A model generated the notes under the pieces. It had not been told where the DNA came from. It did not search any database and was given only the letters and a program-made list of their open reading frames with translations. A DNA stretch of 64,000 nt, taken from a virus. Made by a program: the position numbers and the translations under genes. Each line of letters opens with the position of its first letter. Within the stretch, counting starts at the first letter, position 1. The DNA is taken from positions 18,119 to 82,118 of IMG/VR virus record IMGVR_UViG_3300000117_000011, one strand, 5' to 3'. Positions 25,453 to 35,400 of this stretch are shown here, piece by piece.

Positions 25453-25824
25453 ATGGAAAATATAGATAAAATATCAAAAAAAATTGATAAAAACAACGAA
25501 AAAGAAGACCAAATAAAAAACTTTTCAGACATTCTTGACTCCATTGACTCATTGGAGAATAAAAAAAAGATGCTTTGGAAAGAAGTCTATTCTAATGCTA
25601 TAGAAGATAGAGAAAAAGCAAAAATGTTATTTAACGACGCTTATATTTCAATGACAGGCGGAACAAATGAGCATATGAACGTTGGAAGTATCATGGCAAA
25701 GTATGTTGAAAGAATGAGCAAGTCAAATGATCAAATACTTAAGTTAGCTGAATTAATAGCAAAAGAAGAAGAAAAGTCAGAAGTAATATCTGATGATGAT
25801 ATATTTAATAAAATTAACGTTTAG
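25453..25824 (+). CDS. Candidate terminase small subunit (gp16-like)
   Basis: 123 residues, all helical and highly charged. AGGA at 25443-25446 overlaps the sigma-factor stop. The central part (KAKMLFNDAYISMTG, then VGSIMAKYVERMSKSNDQIL and KLAELIAKEEE) lines up by eye with the central helices of T4 gp16, where a helical hairpin ends in 'TTTNREILKLHKDM'. Gp16 forms rings that recognise DNA and regulate the gp17 motor. If correct, it lies 36 kb from the large subunit, unlike in T4. Alternative: an unrelated coiled-coil co-regulator of the adjacent sigma factor. I rate the assignment as moderate. Confidence 0.5.
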   Translation: MENIDKISKKIDKNNEKEDQIKNFSDILDSIDSLENKKKMLWKEVYSNAIEDREKAKMLFNDAYISMTGGTNEHMNVGSIMAKYVERMSKSNDQILKLAELIAKEEEKSEVISDDDIFNKINV

Positions 25825-25833
25825 AGTAAATTT

Positions 25834-27807
25834 ATGTTTTTCAAATCAAGAGTACTATATACAATAGAGTCACAAAGAGCAAATTCAATAAAAATTTATA
25901 ATGATCTTGAAAATCGAGGTCTTATTTCAACTTTTTTTTCTTCACAACTGCCTATAAGAGATAGCAAACTACTTTTATTTCTAGAAAGTCTACCATCAGG
26001 TACTATTTTTTCAAAAAAGATTGCTATTGATGAAAAAGATAGCACACAAAATCTTATTTCACTTCCTTTTTTTTCGTCACATATTAAAATACCTGCGAAA
26101 CCGGGAGAGTACATTTGGGTTTTTAGTCAAACGTATGATAAAGTAAAAAACCCGTTTGAAATTTCATCTTACTGGCTTAGCAGAGTGCATGCACTAAACT
26201 ATACTGAAGATGTTAATTATACACATAACGATAGAGACTTTGCAGTTGACTTAAAAAAAATACTAGATAGTAAAAACACAAAACCCGATAGCTTTTCAAC
26301 TAGAGGCAAAATAGATGTTAAAAATTTAAAAAAACTTGCTAAAAATAGTATTATTAAACCTGAAAATCAAGTTGGAAATACTACTTTTGAACTTAGCGAT
26401 GACGAAATTGATTTAATTAATTCTTTTAAATCAGAATATCCAAATTATTGCACACCTGCAGTTATGTCAAATGCAGACGATTTAGTTTTCCAAGGATCAA
26501 ATAACACTTTACTAAAGTTGACAACAAGTGATTATTCTAATGGCAATTACAGAAAAAACAAAACCGGAAAAGGAGAAGTTAGTATTGCTGCTGGTATTGG
26601 ATCGTTTGCAAACAATACTTTTTCAAGAATAGAGGGTATTTTTTTTGATAATCAAGGAAAAACATCTTCTAATCAAAGTTTTGAGGCTTTCTTTCCTAGC
26701 CACCCAAGTAAGTCTGCAAAATTAAAATGTGAAGGATTAGAAGAAAACTTTAAAAATCCAAATATTTTTTCTGTATTTAATGATGAAATTATACCTGAAG
26801 GTGTTAATGAAGGAGCATTTAATATTTTAGAAGATGCTTCTAAAATAGTTATTTCTGAGCTTGGCGGAAACGAGTCTTTGTTTTTACAAAATTACTCTAC
26901 TCTTTTAAATATAAGTGTAGCTGAAGATCTTTCTACAGAAACTCAAATAACAAACTCAAGCTTGTATGATAGTGAAAAAAAATATAAAACATTTTATTAT
27001 AAAAAAGATAGAAGTATTATTAGCGCTAAGACAAAAAATCCTACAATCGATATTTCTTCAAATAATATTAACCTATATTCAAGAAAAGAAGGTGATGGGA
27101 TTAAAATTATTAAAGAGTATCACAACAAAATTTTTAATAAAAAATTAAATGCAATAATGAGGATAAATGATAAAGGTGATATATTTTTAGACGCAAACAG
27201 GATATTTGTTGGTAATGGAGAATATCATCAATTAAAAAAAGAGTTAGCAGAAAAAACAATGCCAGAAAAACTTGGAAAAGATAATAAAGAGTATGAAGGT
27301 GCTCTTGTTGTCTTAGGAGAAAGTAAAAACAGCCAACAGTTAGTTTTAGGAAATCAATTAAAAGAATTTTTAAGAGAAATGTTAGACGTAAATAGAGAAG
27401 ACATGCATCAAACAAAGTTGCTTTTTGAAAATACTCGTGATACAATATTTTCCAACAATAACAATCTTATTAAAGAGCTTGAGGCGAGTTTTGTTAAACT
27501 AAAGAAAGAACTAGAAACTGGTAACAATAAATCGCAATCCTTTGTATCTTCTTTTGCACCACAAACACTTCCTGGCGCGCAAGTAGCCTTGTCAGTAAAT
27601 CAATTATATAGTGATATTACAAACGTTGTAAATGAACTAAAAAAGTCTATAAAAGCATTTGAAAGTAAGTTTAAAAGCACTCAAGATACATTTGCAAAAA
27701 ATATAAAAAATAGAAATATGAAAAGAGATGAAGAATTATCTCTAAGACTAGCGTCAATAGAAGATAATATTGATAAAATATTAAGTAAAATTAGCAAAAC
27801 ATCTTAA
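25834..27807 (+). CDS. Baseplate spike/hub-like protein (gp5-like OB-fold candidate)
   Basis: 657 residues. Residues ~75-130 (ISLPFFSSHIKIPAKPGEYI, then SSYWLSRVHALNYTEDVNYTH) follow a pattern I associate with spike or hub proteins of T4-like marine phages: an 'FFxSH..xPxKPGExVWV' strand pair and 'yWxxRvh...vNYTHxDR'. The middle region is beta-rich (NPTIDISSNNINLYSRK, then IFLDANRIFVGNG), as in a beta-helical spike. The last ~170 residues form coiled coils. No lysozyme motif is visible, so it would be a spike without the gp5 enzyme. It directly precedes the gp25 and gp6 homologues, which supports a baseplate role. Confidence 0.68.
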   Translation: MFFKSRVLYTIESQRANSIKIYNDLENRGLISTFFSSQLPIRDSKLLLFLESLPSGTIFSKKIAIDEKDSTQNLISLPFFSSHIKIPAKPGEYIWVFSQTYDKVKNPFEISSYWLSRVHALNYTEDVNYTHNDRDFAVDLKKILDSKNTKPDSFSTRGKIDVKNLKKLAKNSIIKPENQVGNTTFELSDDEIDLINSFKSEYPNYCTPAVMSNADDLVFQGSNNTLLKLTTSDYSNGNYRKNKTGKGEVSIAAGIGSFANNTFSRIEGIFFDNQGKTSSNQSFEAFFPSHPSKSAKLKCEGLEENFKNPNIFSVFNDEIIPEGVNEGAFNILEDASKIVISELGGNESLFLQNYSTLLNISVAEDLSTETQITNSSLYDSEKKYKTFYYKKDRSIISAKTKNPTIDISSNNINLYSRKEGDGIKIIKEYHNKIFNKKLNAIMRINDKGDIFLDANRIFVGNGEYHQLKKELAEKTMPEKLGKDNKEYEGALVVLGESKNSQQLVLGNQLKEFLREMLDVNREDMHQTKLLFENTRDTIFSNNNNLIKELEASFVKLKKELETGNNKSQSFVSSFAPQTLPGAQVALSVNQLYSDITNVVNELKKSIKAFESKFKSTQDTFAKNIKNRNMKRDEELSLRLASIEDNIDKILSKISKTS

Positions 27808-27841
27808 GTATAACTTTTCTTATAAATATTTATACTTGAGG
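27803..27841 (+). promoter_or_regulatory. T4-type late promoter inside an RBS-masking hairpin
   Basis: TATAAATA (27821-27828) is an exact match to the T4 late promoter core. It sits in the loop of an 11-bp stem (27803-27813 with 27830-27840, one G-U pair, 16-nt loop). The right arm contains the GAG of the ribosome site GAGG (27838-27841), 7 nt before the gp25-like start at 27849. Upstream read-through RNA would fold and hide this site; a transcript initiated about 6 nt after TATAAATA would start within the right arm and leave the site open. TATAAATATTTATA (27821-27834) is also a perfect palindrome. Confidence 0.7.
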
Positions 27842-27848
27842 TAGATTC

Positions 27849-28361
27849 ATGACAAAAGAAAATTTTTTAAACTCTGGAAAAAAAGAAGCTGATGTGATAT
27901 TAGAAAATGCTCAGCAAAATAGTCAACTTAATTCTTTCGATATACCAATAGGAATAAGACTTCCTTTGTCTAAAGGGAAAAAATCAAAAGAGTCATTGTT
28001 TGAAATGAATTTTGAAATAGAAAAACAAATTTCCAATAATTTTAAAGTTTTTTTATCAACTAAAAAAGGCGAATTATTGTGTAATCCTGAATTTGGACTA
28101 CCAATATTCACCTTATACAACAAGACTAATTTATCTTTAGAAGATATAGAAAATATAGTTATGAAAGAAATAAAAGAAGGAACAAGTAAATACTTTCCTA
28201 GTATAGAACTCGAAGATTTTGAAAGCGTCCTAGATCCTTTAAAAAATAATGATGTGCCTGATTTACTTAAGATACGTATAGGTTATAGACTAAAGCTTGG
28301 AAGTCTTGAGTCCTCAAGGACAAAGCATATAGTTGAACTAGATATTAAAAGGTCAATATAA
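27849..28361 (+). CDS. 25: Baseplate wedge protein, gp25/GPW family
   Basis: 170 residues. After ~35 N-terminal residues the gp25-type domain begins: IRLPLSKG, then LFEMNFEIEKQISNNFKVFL, STKKGELLCNPEFGLPIFTL and a C-terminal strand (LKIRIGYRLKLGS). The GE..(N/x)PxFG phrase is the family hallmark. T4 gp25 lies at the inner baseplate and connects wedge components to the sheath initiator; it starts sheath assembly. The stop and the next start share one base (TAATG), as expected for coupled gp25-gp6 translation. A late promoter and hairpin precede it. Confidence 0.88.
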   Translation: MTKENFLNSGKKEADVILENAQQNSQLNSFDIPIGIRLPLSKGKKSKESLFEMNFEIEKQISNNFKVFLSTKKGELLCNPEFGLPIFTLYNKTNLSLEDIENIVMKEIKEGTSKYFPSIELEDFESVLDPLKNNDVPDLLKIRIGYRLKLGSLESSRTKHIVELDIKRSI

Positions 28362-30226
28362 TGAGTGTAAAAGTTTCAGATAACTTAGTTAATCAAAGGA
28401 AAAACCAGTACATAAATAAAACTTTTCAAGACTTTAGGAATGAACTGTTAATTTATGCAAGATCTAACTTTAGTAGTCAGATTAATGACTTTTCTGAGGC
28501 TTCTTTAGGCGGAATGCTTTTAGATTTTGCTGCTATTGTCGGTGATTCACTGGCTTTCTATACTGAACAGCAAATTAATGAACTTAATTATGAAACTGCA
28601 ACGAATACAGAAAATATTATTAGCCACTTAAGACGTGCTGGAATAACAGGTGGTAATGCTTCACCTTCAAGCGCTTTTGTAACGTTTTATATTGAGGTAG
28701 ATTTAGATCCTAATGAAGAAAATATAAACTTACTTAAGCCAAATCCAAGGCTGTTACCAATAATAAAAAAAAATACTAGATTGTCATCTAGCAATAATAT
28801 ACCTTTTATTCTTTCAGAAGATGTAGATTTTAGATCAGGATTTAAAAAAACAGTTTCTGAAACTGATGATAGTGGCTTGCCTTTGACTCTAATTTTAGAG
28901 AAAAAAGGACTATGCACTTCAGGGGAAATATCTACAGAAACAGTATCTTTTAATTCATCAAACCAGAATTTATTTTTATCATATCAGTTAAACAATACAA
29001 ATGTACAAAAAATATTAAAAGTAGTTGACAATGACTTAAATGAATATTATCAAGTTGATTTTTTGAGTCAAAACACTATATATAAAAAGTTAGAATTATC
29101 TAACGAAAACCAGTTATATCCTACAGCTGCACCTTTTAGATTTATTTTAGAAAATAACTTTAATAACAATACAACACTAATAAGATTTGGAAATGGCGAA
29201 GGAAAAAAAATTGAAGATAATATTTTAACAAATCCAGAAGACTTACTTCTTCCTTTAAAGCATAGAGAATATGATCTAGGTAAATCTTTAGATCCAAATA
29301 CCTTGATTAGTTCTAATACTTTAGGTGTTTCACCTGCAGGCAAAACACTTACTATTACTTATATGCATGGAGGAGGAACTTTGACAAACGTTGCCGCAGA
29401 AAGCATTGATGTAATAGAAGACGCCATAATAGTTTTACCAAACATTTCTGATTCTGACGCTAGTCTTGATGATGCATTAGAAGAAATAGAAAGCTCACTT
29501 GATGTAATAAACGAAAAAGAAGCAGTTGGTGGGACTAATCGTTTGTCTTTAGAAGAACTAAAGCTCCAAATACCAAATAGTATTGTTTCTCAAAATAGAG
29601 TTGTAAATGAAAAAGATTTAATATCTAGAATATATACAATGCCTAGCGATTATGGAAAAGTTCATAAAATAGCTGTTTTACAAAACCCGTTTACTAATTT
29701 GGCAAAAGATCTTTATGTTATATGTAAAAGTCAAACTGGTTTTTACGTGAGTGCAAATGATGCACTTAAGAAAAATTTAAAAACTTACATAAATGAATTC
29801 AGAGTCCTAGGGGATAGTTTTAATATCATAGATTCTCCAATATACAATTTTTCAATTGATTTAACTGTAACTGTTGAGCCTAATACAAACATAGAGTCTG
29901 TTTTGGATGATGTAATTACAAGAATAGACGATAATATGAAATTTGAAAAATTACAAATCAATGAAGGAATAAACGTGAATGATATTATTAATATTGTTTT
30001 AAATACAAGAGGTGTTATAGGCTTAATTACATTACCTGAAAATATTATTAAGTCAAAATCGTTTCAAGATGACTTTTTTGATGGCTTTAGAGAAATTAAT
30101 ATTACTTACTCAAACAATATGTTTTCTCCTAAACAAGAATTTATAAATGGCTTTGTTTTTCCGAAAAGGGGTGGCATCTTTGAACTCAAGCATTTAGACT
30201 ATGATATTGTAGTTAGAAACGGGTAA
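28361..30226 (+). CDS. 6: Baseplate wedge protein, gp6/baseplate J-like
   Basis: 621 residues. The N-terminal region FRNELLIYARSNFSSQINDF, then GGMLLDFAAIVGDSLAFYTE and QQINELNYETA, with NIISHLRRAGITGG, is the signature of gp6/J-type baseplate wedge proteins. Later come the J-like domain (ETVSFNSSNQN to RFGNGEGKKIEDN) and KEAVGGTNRLSLEELK, then RVVNEKDLISRIYTMPSDYG. T4 gp6 forms the wedge dimer ring with gp7 and gp53 and is the universal core of contractile baseplates. Length is close to that of T4 gp6 (about 660 aa). Coupled to gp25 by a one-base overlap. Confidence 0.92.
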   Translation: MSVKVSDNLVNQRKNQYINKTFQDFRNELLIYARSNFSSQINDFSEASLGGMLLDFAAIVGDSLAFYTEQQINELNYETATNTENIISHLRRAGITGGNASPSSAFVTFYIEVDLDPNEENINLLKPNPRLLPIIKKNTRLSSSNNIPFILSEDVDFRSGFKKTVSETDDSGLPLTLILEKKGLCTSGEISTETVSFNSSNQNLFLSYQLNNTNVQKILKVVDNDLNEYYQVDFLSQNTIYKKLELSNENQLYPTAAPFRFILENNFNNNTTLIRFGNGEGKKIEDNILTNPEDLLLPLKHREYDLGKSLDPNTLISSNTLGVSPAGKTLTITYMHGGGTLTNVAAESIDVIEDAIIVLPNISDSDASLDDALEEIESSLDVINEKEAVGGTNRLSLEELKLQIPNSIVSQNRVVNEKDLISRIYTMPSDYGKVHKIAVLQNPFTNLAKDLYVICKSQTGFYVSANDALKKNLKTYINEFRVLGDSFNIIDSPIYNFSIDLTVTVEPNTNIESVLDDVITRIDDNMKFEKLQINEGINVNDIINIVLNTRGVIGLITLPENIIKSKSFQDDFFDGFREINITYSNNMFSPKQEFINGFVFPKRGGIFELKHLDYDIVVRNG

Positions 30227-30229
30227 ATT

Positions 30230-32449
30230 ATGATCATAATACAAACAGCAAAAAAAGATACTTTTGTAACTGATATGTCGACACAATTTAACAAGGGCAT
30301 TGAATCTAATTTTGGTCAAGCTTCAACACTAGATCTTTTTAAAATCGTAGATGAAAATAAAAAAGTCAAGTCTAGAGCATTATTAACAATAAACACACCA
30401 GTTGAAGGTGATACTTTCACATTAATAGATTATAAAGGTATTTCTAAAACTTTTGAGTTTGACGTCAACAATGATGGTGTTAACGCTAACAATATAGGAA
30501 TATTTGAAATTAATGGAAATTATTTAGATGAAATTGTTGCAAGAATAAACGATCAGCAAGACTTAGACATTAGTGCATATAAACTAGATGCAAACAAAAT
30601 TATGTTACAACAGAATCAAACAGGAACTTCTGGTGACACAGTTTCAAATGTTTCTAACATAAGAAGTGTCACAATTTCACCGTTTAGAAGGTTTGAACAT
30701 TCTGCTGTTTTATTGACATATGACTTTCAAAAAATATATGATGAGCATATTAAAGATTTAGACAACTCAGTTTTTTCAACTTCTGCCCCAGCTGCAGATT
30801 TCAAGGCATATATTAGATTAACAGACGTAGGCGTCGACTCTTCAAACCCAAAAAACTTCAAGCTAAGAATTAGACCTCTTTCTAGTGATTTCAATGAGGG
30901 TTTAGGTAGAGACACAGTGCAGTTTTCTGATATTGGTGATGCGAACTTTAAAACAATTAACTCGCTGAACAGTACGCCTTCTGAATGGTCTGTAGAAGGT
31001 ATTGTTACTATTAATGATATAGATTTATCAACTTCTTTTGAACAAGAAGTTTCTTTTGTCAAAGGGAATGAAAACGTATTATTTGACGTAACTAGTCATG
31101 TATATCAATTTTTAACATCAGCTAGAGATAACAATCATACAGGCACTAAGTCACAAACTTTTGTTATTGACTTTAGTTTAGAAAATTTATTTGATAACTA
31201 CACTTATTTTGTTAAAAGATTAGGAAGCCGAAATTTATCAAATAAATATAATCGACCAAAGCTAGAAATAAAAATAAAAGATAAAAAGCTGAAAAGTGTT
31301 AACTATGATACTAAAAAAAGATATTTAGACAACGAAGAAGAATTTTATTTAACAAACTTAATTAATAAAAAATTAGTTGATTTCGCTTCAGACTCGCAAA
31401 TAGTAAGACTTGAATATTTAGGAAACATTAGAGAATCAGAAAATATTGTTTTTTTAAGAAAACCTTTGGCAGATACATCTTTTAAAATCACAGACTCTTT
31501 GAGTAATTCAATTAATATTAGAATATCTTATGCAGATGATAACAACATTACAAATGTTGACGCTGACAATTATTACATCGGTTTGTTCAGTCTAAGTCAA
31601 GAAAATGGCATCTCTTTAGCAGATGCAATTAGCAAAATAGCACAACAAATTCAAACCAAAGTCAACGATGGAACTTTAAATAATTTAACAATAACAGCAA
31701 CAGATACAACTTTGAATATTCTCAACAATTCAAGTTCAGAAGGTGATATTTTTAAATCTATTGTAGATACTCAAGAAACAATGATAATAACTAGAAATAA
31801 TGTTAAAAAAAATATTTTTAGCTCAATAATATCTTCAAGTTTAGTTTATGATTACAAAGGCAATATTTTGACTGGAATAAAAAAGTTTATTATTCCGGAA
31901 ACTACAATGAGTAGGTTTGAGTCTAATTCAACTTTTAAAAAAGAATTAGAAGATAATAAATTTGCAAGCGTAAAATTTAAATTTATTGATATTAAGTCAA
32001 ACGTTGAATTTATAACAAAAATAGAAGATATTAAACTTTATCTACCAGAATCAAGCGAAGAAGATCTTTTTAAAAAACTTAGAGTTGTTTTAGACACTCA
32101 ACAAAAAAACATTACAGCTGATGATTCTATAAAAACATTAAAATTTAGCTTTTTAGATATATCTAGGCAGCACGCAGCAGTTAATGTTCCACATCAAATT
32201 ATCTCAGAAGATTTAGGTGATATAAATTTTTCAATGTATAATTTTGATTCTAAAGAAAACATAATTATAAATGATAAAGAATTTGATGACACACTTCTTT
32301 ATTTTAATGGCAAACATTACGTTGCAAATCTTTATGCTTCAAGCATTTATAAGAACTTAAGAGTTGGATTTGTATTTGAATACACAGATCCTTTAACTGG
32401 CTTAAGCAAAAAAATCAAAGACGATAAGCTCGTAGTAAGGTTTCAGTGA
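30230..32449 (+). CDS. Baseplate/tail structural protein with DNRLRE-like N-terminal domain
   Basis: 739 residues. The start IIIQTAKKDTFVTDMSTQFN, then ESNFGQASTLDLFKI and RALLTIN, has the layout of DNRLRE-type beta-sandwich domains ('kDtyv....nfGxasxL.v....raLL.F'). A second related strand set follows at ~150-340 (SAVLLTYDFQKIY, FKAYIRLTDVG, FDVTSHVYQFLTS and RPKLEIK). The remainder is beta-rich and Asn/Lys-rich. Its position after gp6 suggests a peripheral wedge or surface-binding component. It is not recognised as any T4 baseplate protein. The stop overlaps the next ATG (TGATG). Confidence 0.72.
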   Translation: MIIIQTAKKDTFVTDMSTQFNKGIESNFGQASTLDLFKIVDENKKVKSRALLTINTPVEGDTFTLIDYKGISKTFEFDVNNDGVNANNIGIFEINGNYLDEIVARINDQQDLDISAYKLDANKIMLQQNQTGTSGDTVSNVSNIRSVTISPFRRFEHSAVLLTYDFQKIYDEHIKDLDNSVFSTSAPAADFKAYIRLTDVGVDSSNPKNFKLRIRPLSSDFNEGLGRDTVQFSDIGDANFKTINSLNSTPSEWSVEGIVTINDIDLSTSFEQEVSFVKGNENVLFDVTSHVYQFLTSARDNNHTGTKSQTFVIDFSLENLFDNYTYFVKRLGSRNLSNKYNRPKLEIKIKDKKLKSVNYDTKKRYLDNEEEFYLTNLINKKLVDFASDSQIVRLEYLGNIRESENIVFLRKPLADTSFKITDSLSNSINIRISYADDNNITNVDADNYYIGLFSLSQENGISLADAISKIAQQIQTKVNDGTLNNLTITATDTTLNILNNSSSEGDIFKSIVDTQETMIITRNNVKKNIFSSIISSSLVYDYKGNILTGIKKFIIPETTMSRFESNSTFKKELEDNKFASVKFKFIDIKSNVEFITKIEDIKLYLPESSEEDLFKKLRVVLDTQQKNITADDSIKTLKFSFLDISRQHAAVNVPHQIISEDLGDINFSMYNFDSKENIIINDKEFDDTLLYFNGKHYVANLYASSIYKNLRVGFVFEYTDPLTGLSKKIKDDKLVVRFQ

Positions 32450-35400
32450 TGTTTAGACAACCAGGAACTGCAAAATTAAATAAATTAAAAAGTCAAAGCA
32501 GTGCTATTAAAAAGGAAAATAATTTTAATACAAATACTACAGAGACAATTGAAAGAATACGAAATCAAAGCTATGTTACAAATCAAAGTAAAGACGATAG
32601 AAGTAAACAAGATTCTGAGTTTTTAGGAAGAATAGATGACTACGAAGGCCTTTTTACAAATCAGCAACTTGAAAGCATAGACTTTTCAAATTTTCGAAAT
32701 CATGTTTTTTTTGATTCAGCTGTTAGCAAAGTCCACTATTCATACGATAGAATTTTAAATGATTTTCCTTACGATAAAAGTCAGTATTATTTTAATCAAT
32801 ACTTTAATAGCTTAGATGGCTTTACAAAATATGTTTATGATAATTTTATACCTAAAAACAAAGGTTACTTAAATTTTGACGGAACTAATACAGTCATAGT
32901 AAATGATGTAACAGACAATATACTAAATCAAAACAAAGAAGAGAAAAAAGTCGGATTAATCAATTTAAACAAGAGAAAATTTTCATTTGATTTCTGGCTG
33001 TATGTGGATAATGTTGACAATAATGAACAGCTAGGAAAACAAATTGTTTTTCAAAAGTTATATTCAAATAGTTCAATTAATAACGGAATTACGATTTATC
33101 TAGACAACTTTCGTCGAGATGAAAGTTTAGAAAAAAACTTTTGTAAAATTAATGCTTTGATTACACATTCACAAAGTTATCATCTATGTTCAGCAGAAAT
33201 TTGTCTAGGAGAATTTAATCATATTAATTTTTCTTTTTTCAACGCTAAAGGCAAAAAACATAGCAAGTTTTATTATAACGGAATTAGAGAAAAGTCTTCA
33301 AGTTCAGGAAGTCTAAGTAAAAACAAAGAGTTTTCAAATTTATTTCTTAATACTAATTTCTTTATTGGTAATGGATTTGATCATATTTGTGAAAGAGACA
33401 GCAGCTTAAATGTTATTAAAACTACTGGATTAATAGGATATATAGATGAATTTAGATTTTTTACTGGTTCCAGGAGCGATCAAGATATTTCTAAAGAAAA
33501 AAATATAAATTTACATGCAAAAAGTGGCCTTGAAATTTATTATAAGTTTAATGAACCATCAAGCAGTTATTTAAATAATCATGTGGTTTTAGACTATAGC
33601 GGTCATAAAACTTGCGGAATTATAAAAAAAATTGATTTAAGCACTTATACACAAATCGAAATTAAAAATTTTAGAGAAAAGCAAACAAATATTGATTTTC
33701 CTTTAGTATACGAAAAAAAAGAAGATAATCCTGTTCTTTTTGCAAGGTTTGAAAATATATTGAGTGATCAAGAAATACTTCTTAAAAAAGCAAGAAAATA
33801 TGACGATGTTAATCCTAACATATTTTATAAATTTTTTCCTAAAAGCTTGTTCTTAGAAAGTGCTAATGCTGGCGGAATTAGTGGTGTATTTGTTTCTGGC
33901 GAATTTATTGATGTGGTAGAAGGCAATAAAATAAATAGAACTGATTTGTTAAAAGTTGAAAAGCCTGATAATAGCTTATTAGTGAAGTTAATAACAATTT
34001 GGGCAAGGTTTTTTGATCAGTTTAAGTGTTATATTGATCATATTACAAATATTATAGACATCAACTATGAAGATTTAAATAAAGGCAAAAAACACTCTAG
34101 TATCATATTACCTTATGCAGTATCAAAATTAGGTTTTAGTTTTGAAGAAATATTTCCTAGTCCTATATTAGAAAAACTTGACAATAAAAATCTTGAATAT
34201 AATGAATTAATAAGCGAGACTTCAATAAGACAGATTCAAAATAATCTTTGGAAAAGGTTTTTGATTAATTCTCAAGATTATATAACAAGTAAAGGTACAA
34301 TAAATTCTGTAAAGTCTGTGTTTAATAGCTTTGGTCTTGATGTCGATACATTTATTAACATAAGAGAATTTAATTCACAAAACAAACTTAACATTTATCC
34401 AGGATTTAAAGAAAAATTAACAGCACTTAAATATATTGACTTTTTTGAAAATGATATAATGCTAAATAGTACTCAATTCAATAATAACGGTTTACCTATT
34501 AATAGAGTATATTTTGAAACTACAAAGCAATCTAGTGACTTTATCAATTTGTCAGCAGATTGGTCCATTGAAACTTTTATCAAGTTTGATCATTTAAAAT
34601 TAAACAATTATAACAATAAACAATCTATATTTAGACTAGATATCTCACCTGGAAACTCAACGATTCCTTATATTAATGTTATTTTTGAAAGAGAAAAAAA
34701 TACGTCTCAAAAAGGTACATTGAAATTATTTGTTAATGAAGTTAATTTAAACAATGAAATTAAGGTAGCAGAAATTAACGACGTTAGCATTTTATCTGGA
34801 AAAATATATTATGTATGTCTAACTAAAAAAAATAAATCTAGTGATTGTTCTGAATATGTATTGAGTGTTATAAACTCAGATAAAATGTCAAGAATTCAGA
34901 AAACAAATAACGCTACATGTAAAGTTAAAATTATCAATAAGTCAGTTAATCTTAGTAATCCTAGTCTTAGAATAGGATCTCTAAATGTATATGAAGCAAA
35001 TGATTTAAGTACTTTGACGAATTTAGACTTTCATAGTACTTTTGAAGGTAAATTGATAGGGCTTAAGGTTTGGTCAAAGACTTTAAATCCTATGGAAAAA
35101 AATATACATAAAACTGATATTTTTTGTCACGGATCTAATGACTTTAATATTGTTAGTTCATTAAACAATTTAAAGGTAAACATAAATTTTAGAGAAAATA
35201 TCAAAAACAATATTGACAATAGACAGAATACATTTCTATCTCTATACAATGATGTAAAAAATTCTGATGTTAGTAATTTGCTTTTTATTCCAGATACCTA
35301 CATAGGTAAAAATTTTATTAATATAATAGACTACGTGGCTTTAGAGCAATCTAGTGCTATTGATTATCCAGAAAATTATAATCGTGTAAATATTAATTCG

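Noticed and set aside
32446-32448. GTG start for the 1177-aa protein
   Set aside because: ATG follows directly at 32449 and forms the usual TGATG coupling seen at other junctions in this cluster.
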